Assembly: GCA_004560305.1 (NCBI GenBank)
Contig: SFVI01000002.1
Span: 87,852-151,851 of the forward strand
From: a bacterium
GTDB taxonomy: Bacteria > Bacillota > Clostridia > Oscillospirales > Oscillospiraceae
Direction: 5' to 3'
DNA length: 64,000 bases
The translations under genes were made by a program, and so were the position numbers. The notes below the pieces were generated by a model. The model did not search any database and was not told the DNA's origin. It saw only the letters and a list, made by a program, of their open reading frames with translations. Positions within the stretch are counted from its first letter, which is position 1, and every line of letters begins with the position of its first letter. Below are positions 59,543 through 64,000 of the stretch, in pieces.

Positions 59543-60811
59543 ATGCTGACCGCAATCGTTGGAATCAACTGGGGAGATGAAGGCAAGGGCCGTATGGTGG
59601 ACCTGCTTTCCTCCGATTATGACATTATCTGCCGCTATCAGGGCGGCAATAATGCAGGCCACACCGTCGTCAATGACAAGGGCACCTTCATCCTGAACCT
59701 GCTGCCCTCCGGCATCCTCCGAGAGACCACCGTCAACGTCATGGGCAACGGCATGGTCGTCGACCTGGAGCACCTGGTGGGTGAGATCAGCCGCCTGACC
59801 GAGAAGGGCATCTCCATCACCCCCGAAAACCTCAAGATCAGCGAGAAGGCTATCATCTGCCTGCCCTATCACCGCCTGCAGGACGTGATGGAGGAGGAGC
59901 GCCTGGCCGATAAGAAGTTCGGTTCCACCCGCCGGGGCATCGCCCCTGTGTACTCCGATAAGTACAGCAAGAAGGGCATCCGCATGGAGGACCTCTACGA
60001 CATGGACAGCCTGTGCCGCAAGGTCAAGGATCTGGTAGAGTGGAAGAACATCACCGTCACCGGCTACGGCCACGCGCCCATCAATGCCGATGAGGTCATG
60101 GATTGGCTCCGTACCTACGGCAGTCAGATCCTGCCCTATGTTACCGATGTGGTGGGCTACCTGAACGATGCTGCCGTTGCCGGCAAGCGCATCATGTTCG
60201 AGGCCCAGCTGGGCGCCCTGCGGGATATTGACTTCGGCATCTACCCCTACACCTCTTCTTCCCAGACCCTGGCCTCCTACGCCACCACCGGCGCCGGCAT
60301 CCCCGGCCGCAAGCTGGACAATACCATCGGCATCATGAAGGCCTATTCCACCTGCGTGGGCGAAGGCCCCTTCACCGCCGAGATGTTCGGCGAGGAAGCG
60401 GAGAAGCTCCGTGCCGCCGGCGGCGAGTATGGCGCCGCCACCGGCCGTCCCCGGCGCGTTGGCCCCTTTGATGTGCCGGCCTCCCGCTACGGTGTGCAGG
60501 TGCAGGGTGCTGATTCCATCGCCCTGACCAAGATGGACGTTCTTTCTTATATGGAGCAGATCCCCGTCTGCGTGGCCTATGAGGTGGACGGTGTTCGTAC
60601 CACCGCCTTCCCCTCCGGCGATAGGCTGGAGCGTGCAAAGCCCATTATCGAATATGTGCCCGGCTTCGGTGACGTGTCTGGCTGCCGTAAGGTGGAGGAC
60701 CTGCCCCAGGCCGCCCTGGACTATATCCGTTATATCGAAAAGGCCGTGGGCTGCCCCATTCAGTATGTCTCTGTGGGTGCCGGCCGGGATGAATACGTAA
60801 AGATGTATTGA
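59543..60811 (+). CDS. purA: adenylosuccinate synthetase
   Basis: PurA joins IMP and aspartate with GTP, giving the substrate of PurB, encoded just upstream. The 422-residue enzyme has the N-terminal GINWGDEGKGRMVD loop, where the usual GxQWGDEGKGK is changed to Asn and Arg, GGNNAGHT, FGSTRRGIAPVY, the GAGIPGRKLD region and TGRPRRVGPFD. The catalytic Asp and His are present. AAGGGG lies about eight bases before the ATG. Codons show strong bias. Order purB-purA is common in Firmicutes. Confidence 0.95.
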   Translation: MLTAIVGINWGDEGKGRMVDLLSSDYDIICRYQGGNNAGHTVVNDKGTFILNLLPSGILRETTVNVMGNGMVVDLEHLVGEISRLTEKGISITPENLKISEKAIICLPYHRLQDVMEEERLADKKFGSTRRGIAPVYSDKYSKKGIRMEDLYDMDSLCRKVKDLVEWKNITVTGYGHAPINADEVMDWLRTYGSQILPYVTDVVGYLNDAAVAGKRIMFEAQLGALRDIDFGIYPYTSSSQTLASYATTGAGIPGRKLDNTIGIMKAYSTCVGEGPFTAEMFGEEAEKLRAAGGEYGAATGRPRRVGPFDVPASRYGVQVQGADSIALTKMDVLSYMEQIPVCVAYEVDGVRTTAFPSGDRLERAKPIIEYVPGFGDVSGCRKVEDLPQAALDYIRYIEKAVGCPIQYVSVGAGRDEYVKMY

Positions 60812-60820
60812 GTTGATCGC

Positions 60821-61564
60821 ATGGAAATGAGAGACTATAAGCAGGAATACGAAAACCGGGTGGCTTTCATTAGGCAGCTCCTGGCGGAAAGCGGTGCCAA
60901 GGGCATTGTCTTCGGTAACAGCGGCGGCAAGGATTCTGCCCTGGTGGGCATTCTCTGCAAGGCCGCCTGCGAGAACACGGTGGGCGTCATCATGCCCTGC
61001 TCCTCCAGGCGCAACTACGGTCTGGATGCGGAGGATGGCCGCGTCCTGGCTGAGCAGTACGGCATCGAGACCCGGGTCCTGGACCTGACCCCCATCAAGG
61101 AGACCATGCTCAAGCAGCTGTCCGCCGTCACAGAGGTCACCCACATGGCGGATGTGAACATCGCGCCTCGCCTGCGCATGACGGCCCTCTACGCTGTGGC
61201 CGCCAGCGAGGGGCTTCTGGTGGCCGGCACCGGCAACCGCAGTGAGGCCTATGTGGGCTACTACACCAAGTGGGGCGACGGCGCCCATGATTTCAATCCC
61301 ATCAGCGACCTGACCGTGCAGGAGGTTTACGCTTTCCTCCGCTATCTGGACGCCCCTGCCTGCATCATCGAAAAGGCCCCCTCTGCCGGGCTCTACGACG
61401 GACAGACCGATGAGGAGGATATGGGCTTCCGCTATGCCGACCTGGATGAACTGCTGCTCACCGGCCGCACCAACGAAAAGGCTGCCGCCATCATTGAGCG
61501 GATGCACCGCAACAGCGCCCATAAGCGGGTGCCGATCAGGACTTATGAGAACAGCATAAAATAA
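60821..61564 (+). CDS. nadE: ammonia-dependent NAD+ synthetase
   Basis: A 247-residue single-domain NAD synthetase that uses ammonia. It has the PP-loop FGNSGGKDSALVGIL (near 31), MPCSSRRNYG, and AGTGNRSEAYVGYYTKWGDGAHDF (in part), which form the nucleotide and NaAD sites. There is no glutaminase domain, unlike the 641-residue enzyme at 16.3 kb. It follows purA by nine bases, but no strong binding site is seen; an in-frame ATG at 60827 is an alternative start. As the last gene of pyrG-glmS-purB-purA-nadE it adds an ATP-dependent amidation to the run. Confidence 0.92.
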   Translation: MEMRDYKQEYENRVAFIRQLLAESGAKGIVFGNSGGKDSALVGILCKAACENTVGVIMPCSSRRNYGLDAEDGRVLAEQYGIETRVLDLTPIKETMLKQLSAVTEVTHMADVNIAPRLRMTALYAVAASEGLLVAGTGNRSEAYVGYYTKWGDGAHDFNPISDLTVQEVYAFLRYLDAPACIIEKAPSAGLYDGQTDEEDMGFRYADLDELLLTGRTNEKAAAIIERMHRNSAHKRVPIRTYENSIK

Positions 61565-61606
61565 ACAATGAACAGGCTGTGATTCGCGGCCTGTTCATTG
61601 TTTACA
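61562..61606 (+). terminator. terminator after purA-nadE operon
   Basis: 15-bp stem AAACAATGAACAGGC (61563-61577), eleven-base loop, complement (61589-61603). Only a short T run, so strength is uncertain. Confidence 0.7.
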
Positions 61607-61719
61607 CTGCGTCCATAACTTTGCCGGAACAAAAGCGAAATAAAAGGGTCAAATATAGCGTAAGCTAGATGAGACAAGCTTACAAAGCAAAAAAATATAT
61701 GGAAAAAGGAAAAGATGAA

Positions 61720-62421
61720 ATGAAAAAAACCCTGATCGCAATGCTTCTTTTGACCGCTCTGCTCTGCGCCGCCTGCGGCACTGCCGCTCCCACCCCCACG
61801 GCTGCGCCTGTCCCCACCGAGCTGCCCGCCCCGGTTCCCACCGATGACCCGGAGATGGAGCCGCCCATGGAAATGCCCAGCTACATTGCCAACCAGGTCA
61901 CCGTCCTGACGGTTCAGGACAAACTGTTTGAGACCACCCAAAACCCGGAGGAGCCGGAGAACAGGGACTATGTCGTCAACTATACCATCCAGGACGATAC
62001 GCTGATTTTTGACCAGGCGGGCAACAAGCTCTCCCTGGAGGATGTGAAGGAAGGCAGCCTTCTGAACGTCTATACCGGCGCCTATACTCCTGCTCCCATG
62101 ATCATGCCTCCCCAGTACCAGGCCAATATCATCATCCTGCTGGACCCTGAGGCAGAGGAAGCCGGCTTTACCTGTGCCGATACCTTCATCCTGGTGGACG
62201 GTATGCTCACCGGCACCGGCAACACCCTGGCCCTGAACCTGACCGAGGATGTGGAGATCGTGGACCGGGACGGTAACCCCACCCAGGAGGAGCTGGTAAA
62301 TAAGGACCTGCTGGTGTTCTACGGTACCTCCACCCGCAGCATCCCCGCCCAGACGACCCCTACCAGGATCGTTGTCCTGGGTACCAACGAGCTGGCTCTG
62401 GGCAGCATTAACGCACAGTGA
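61720..62421 (+). CDS. secreted lipoprotein
   Basis: A 233-residue predicted lipoprotein. Signal peptide MKKTLIAMLLLTALLC ends in the lipobox CAAC. The next 40 residues are low-complexity Pro/Thr/Ala (APTPTAAPVPTELPAPVPT-like), then a beta-rich domain of about 180 residues with repeated VNYTIQDDTLIF, NVYTGAY and FILVDGML segments, whose two halves look alike. I do not know the family. AAGGAAAAG is six to ten bases before the ATG at 61720; a 17-residue upstream extension lacks a binding site. Unknown function, probably cell-surface. Confidence 0.8.
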   Translation: MKKTLIAMLLLTALLCAACGTAAPTPTAAPVPTELPAPVPTDDPEMEPPMEMPSYIANQVTVLTVQDKLFETTQNPEEPENRDYVVNYTIQDDTLIFDQAGNKLSLEDVKEGSLLNVYTGAYTPAPMIMPPQYQANIIILLDPEAEEAGFTCADTFILVDGMLTGTGNTLALNLTEDVEIVDRDGNPTQEELVNKDLLVFYGTSTRSIPAQTTPTRIVVLGTNELALGSINAQ

Positions 62422-62428
62422 AGCAGAG

Positions 62429-62459
62429 ATAAAAGGAGCGGATTTCCGCTCCTTTTATG
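62429..62459. terminator. bidirectional terminator between lipoprotein and protease
   Basis: Perfect stem AAAAGGAGCGGA (62431-62442), loop TT, complement (62445-62456). A and T runs both sides. Confidence 0.88.
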
Positions 62460-63060
62460 CTATTTCGTGATAATGGGGCGGAAGCGCCCGAAGCCCGGTG
62501 GACAGCAGCAGCCATACCGCCGCCAACTCCAGGGCCAGCCCAAATCCCCGAAACATCAGATACACGCCCAGTACCAGCAGCGCTGTCCCCACCGCCAAAG
62601 AGACAATGTCCGTAACCCGTGCCGCGGCCCTTTCCCCAAACAGCGCGGCGGACAGATGATAAAGGATCCTCCCGCCGTCCAGGGGCAGAGCCGGCAGCAG
62701 ATTAAAGGCCGACAGCAGCAGACTCACCCCTGCGGTCAGCGCCAGCCAGCCGCTGTTGTATCGCACCGCCAGCAGGGAAGCGGCAAGGGCGTACAGCAGA
62801 CCCAGTGCCGGCCCGGCTGCTGCTGCCAGGGCGTGTCCCAGTCCGCCGGTGCAGCCCCGGTATTCCATGCACAGACCTTTCAGCTCAATTTGGAAGCGGC
62901 ATATCCTGAGCCCCAGCAGACGCAGCGCAAGAATGTGCCCCAACTCATGGAAAATAACCGGCAGCAGTACCGCCAGCAGCTTGTCAGTTGCAGAGAGGTA
63001 ATAGATCAGGGCGGCTGCCACCACCGCCGGGGCGCTGATGCCGAAGCGTTCCTTTCTCAT
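62455..63060 (-). CDS. site-2 protease family (M50) membrane peptidase, SpoIVFB-like
   Basis: A 201-residue intramembrane zinc protease. HELGH (about 41-45) in helix 2 gives the two His ligands and the catalytic Glu; NLLPALPLDGGRIL (about 133-146) gives the Asp ligand. Five to six helices fill the length, which fits the minimal SpoIVFB/S2P core without CBS or PDZ domains. SpoIVFB releases sigma-K in sporulating Firmicutes; this copy may do that or process another membrane factor. Its ATG at 63060 overlaps the stop of the short gene upstream as ATGA, so both are translated together. Confidence 0.88.
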   Translation of the reverse strand: MRKERFGISAPAVVAAALIYYLSATDKLLAVLLPVIFHELGHILALRLLGLRICRFQIELKGLCMEYRGCTGGLGHALAAAAGPALGLLYALAASLLAVRYNSGWLALTAGVSLLLSAFNLLPALPLDGGRILYHLSAALFGERAAARVTDIVSLAVGTALLVLGVYLMFRGFGLALELAAVWLLLSTGLRALPPHYHEIA

Positions 63061-63356
63061 GGCAGCGTTGGGCCTGGGGCAGGGGAGGGAAGTGATCTCT
63101 GCCGTTGCTGATCCTGGCCCAGGGCGCTGATCAGTTCTCCGCCGGTGCCTGGCCGCAGATCGTTCAGCACCTGTACCAGCTCGCCCCGGCCGATTGCCCG
63201 GCCCATGGCCTGTATTGCCTCTCCGTAGTCTGACTGGCCGCAGATCACCCGGCTGATCTCCCGGGCTATCTGTGCCGGTACCGCGGGAAAACAGAGCCTG
63301 ACCGCCGTAAGACAGATGAAAAGCGCGGTAAAAATAAAAATCCTGCACTCCCTCAC
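63057..63356 (-). CDS. small membrane-anchored partner of the M50 protease
   Basis: A 99-residue protein with one N-terminal hydrophobic helix (about 5-22) and then an outside part (AQIAREISRVICGQSDYGEAIQAMGRAIGRGE..., cut here) and a Pro-rich tail. Its place directly before an SpoIVFB-like gene, with ATGA overlap, is that of SpoIVFA or an M23 peptidase in related genomes, but it is much shorter and lacks the M23 domain, so it could be a truncated homologue or a minimal regulator. The GTG at 63356 is eight bases from GAGGGGG; a GTG at 63362 is too close. Function unknown. Confidence 0.6.
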   Translation of the reverse strand: MRECRIFIFTALFICLTAVRLCFPAVPAQIAREISRVICGQSDYGEAIQAMGRAIGRGELVQVLNDLRPGTGGELISALGQDQQRQRSLPSPAPGPTLP

Positions 63357-63419
63357 AACCACACCCCCTCAAAAGCAAATATATTGCTTATGCCTGCCCC
63401 ATATGCCCGCAGATTTTCC

Positions 63420-63448
63420 TTGACAATGTGGCCCGGGCACACTATAAT
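63420..63448 (+). promoter_or_regulatory. strong promoter upstream of structured region and tRNA-Pro
   Basis: -35 TTGACA (63420-63425), 17-bp spacer, perfect -10 TATAAT (63443-63448). Transcription would start near 63455, about 200 bases before the tRNA. Confidence 0.85.
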
Positions 63449-63505
63449 ATAATGGCCGTCTGGATGGATATGTTTTTCCGGGTATAGGGAAAAGAAAAAT
63501 AATTA

Positions 63506-63630
63506 TTTCGGGGTGCAGTGCGGATGCGCTGGAAGTTCTTGAACGGCGAAGCCGGTCTTAGAACATCCTGCGTGCTGGTGGAGCCAGTAGCAGCGCGTGT
63601 CGCGCCGGCGGCAGTTCAGCAAGTTATCTC
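63506..63630 (+). ncRNA. candidate structured RNA of unknown type upstream of tRNA-Pro
   Basis: GC-rich stretch in an otherwise AT-rich gap, with stacked potential hairpins: GGATG/CATCC enclosing GTTCT/AGAAC and CGGC-GAA-GCCG (about 63521-63573), CTGG/CCAG (about 63579-63592) and GCGCG-TGT-CGCGC (about 63594-63606). It starts with ATTATTTCGGGGTGCAG, which mimics the bases before and at the 5' end of tRNA-Pro (63650-63665). No reading frame of quality. I do not recognise 6S, SRP, tmRNA or RNase P motifs. Confidence 0.4.
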
Positions 63631-63656
63631 AATGTGAAAGAGAAGAATTATTATTT

Positions 63657-63732
63657 CGGGGTGTAGCGCAGTTGGTAGCGCGCATGGTTCGGGTCCATGA
63701 GGCCGGGAGTTCGAATCTCCCCACTCCGACCA
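63657..63732 (+). tRNA. tRNA-Pro (anticodon CGG)
   Basis: Complete 76-base cloverleaf with encoded CCA. Acceptor stem CGGGGTG/CACTCCG (one G-T pair), D arm GCGC-AGTTGGTA-GCGC, anticodon stem CATGG/CCATG with loop TTCGGGT (anticodon CGG), T arm GGGAG-TTCGAAT-CTCCC. It reads CCG proline codons. Confidence 0.95.
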
Positions 63733-63733
63733 T

Positions 63734-63788
63734 GCAGAGTGTCCCTATAGGATCTGAGAATCCTGTAACGGACACTCTGTTTTTTTAT
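63734..63788 (+). terminator. terminator after tRNA-Pro
   Basis: Stem CAGAGTGTCC (63735-63744) and GGACACTCTG (63770-63779), with an inner AGGAT/ATCCT hairpin, followed by seven T (63780-63786). Confidence 0.88.
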
Positions 63789-63823
63789 GTGTGCGTAAAT
63801 TCATACCGCAGCTTGTGCCGGGG

Positions 63824-63852
63824 CGTAGCTCAGTGCTACGCCTTTTCTCGTT
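63824..63852 (+). terminator. hairpin with short T run
   Basis: GGCGTAGC/GCTACGCC with a five-base loop, then TTTTCTCGTTT. The left arm looks like a tRNA 5' end (GGGGCGTAGCTCAG), but no tRNA follows. Confidence 0.5.
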
Positions 63853-63920
63853 TGTATAAGAATATCTATCTCAGGTATTTTTCTGAGATTAGGCACTTCA
63901 ATGTAAATGTCAATGAAGAA

Positions 63921-64000
63921 GTGAGCCATGCGCTCATGAATTTTTGAGCCACCAACGACCACGAAAAAGTGAGCCACTCCGCTCACGAATATTTGAGCCA
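63921..64000 (+). repeat. regularly spaced TGAGCCA repeats, probable IS end cut by window edge
   Basis: TGAGCCA occurs at 63922, 63945, 63970 and 63994, spaced 23-25 bp, inside a longer 48-bp tandem unit starting GTGAGCCA (63921 and 63969). Multiple short repeats of this spacing are typical of the ends of IS21-family elements, where transposase binds. No transposase gene is inside the window, so the identification rests on repeat form only. Confidence 0.45.

Noticed and set aside
63824..63852. Second tRNA starting GGGGCGTAGCTCAG
   Set aside because: The next bases form a hairpin GCTACGCC and a T run instead of anticodon and T arms, so this is a terminator-like hairpin.
63597..63947. 116-residue open frame over tRNA-Pro
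   Set aside because: It spans the tRNA gene and its terminator and has no binding site or family features.
63921..64000. CRISPR array
   Set aside because: Repeats are 7-10 bases with 23-25-bp periodicity and no conserved spacer/repeat form; no cas gene is present.

Overview
The window is a 64-kb, GC-rich (AT-rich only in promoter regions) stretch of ordinary chromosome from a low-copy, spore-forming gut-type Clostridia. Oscillospiraceae/Ruminococcaceae is my best guess. The reasons are strong Shine-Dalgarno sites, TTG and GTG starts, consensus TTGACA/TATAAT promoters, a T-box leader, a PdaB-like deacetylase, a SpoIVFB-like protease, a type III glutamine synthetase, a YolD-type mutagenesis operon, UPF0735/UPF0597 genes and a YajC/TIGR04086-like pair. 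No prophage, CRISPR array or plasmid function was seen. The taxonomic guess is inference from gene content only.

Layout. 1-2.4 kb (minus): DUF1810 protein (cut by the window edge), a small protein, a CDP-alcohol phosphatidyltransferase and an RlmD/RumA-type rRNA methyltransferase. 2.5-4.1 kb (plus): lipoprotein, HD hydrolase, Sfp-type phosphopantetheinyl transferase. 4.2-5.1 kb (minus): dapA. 5.2-9.9 kb (plus): queA-tgt, yajC, two membrane proteins and a XerD-type recombinase. 10.2-11.9 kb: ACT-domain protein and a CdsB/UPF0597 iron-sulfur lyase, followed by a palindrome-rich element lying between two identical 43-bp terminator copies. 12.2-18.2 kb: unknown protein, gluQRS, PspC, TIM-barrel protein, PdaB-like deacetylase, glutamine-dependent NAD synthetase. 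18.2-24.1 kb: SDR dehydrogenase, then a GHKL/LytTR two-component system divergent from a Bce-type ABC exporter. 24.2-27.2 kb (minus): HypA and a large 893-residue Fe-S flavoprotein. 27.4-32.4 kb: CYTH protein, lipoprotein, rplU-rpmA, obg, VanZ, HAD. 32.5-35.2 kb: WYL regulator, GNAT, TfoX and GyrI-like genes. 35.2-38.0 kb: Y-family polymerase, YolD, EcsC. 38.1-40.9 kb: ArsR divergent from HMA protein and Zn/Cd P-type ATPase. 41.2-48.0 kb: two M20 amidohydrolases around a transporter, DUF554, and a tungsten/molybdenum aldehyde ferredoxin oxidoreductase with its MoaD-like partner.

48.1-54.5 kb is a nitrogen-assimilation block: T-box controlled asnB, a remnant of an ammonium transporter, a type III glutamine synthetase, a second (GSI-like) glutamine synthetase divergent from it, and an ANTAR antiterminator protein with a degenerate receiver domain. 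Both glutamine synthetase genes have a good promoter followed by an intrinsic terminator in the leader, so I infer that the ANTAR protein controls both. 54.6-61.6 kb is a dense anabolic run pyrG-glmS-purB-purA-nadE, mostly glutamine/aspartate-consuming enzymes, right after the nitrogen block. The window ends with a lipoprotein, a site-2 protease and its small partner, a structured promoter-driven RNA region, tRNA-Pro(CGG), and a regularly spaced repeat that looks like the end of an insertion sequence cut by the window edge.

Most promising leads: the ANTAR/glutamine-synthetase leaders, the structured transcript upstream of tRNA-Pro, the twin-terminator element at 11.9-12.2 kb, the 893-residue flavoprotein next to hypA, and the ribosomal L21-L27 locus that lacks the Prp protease gene.
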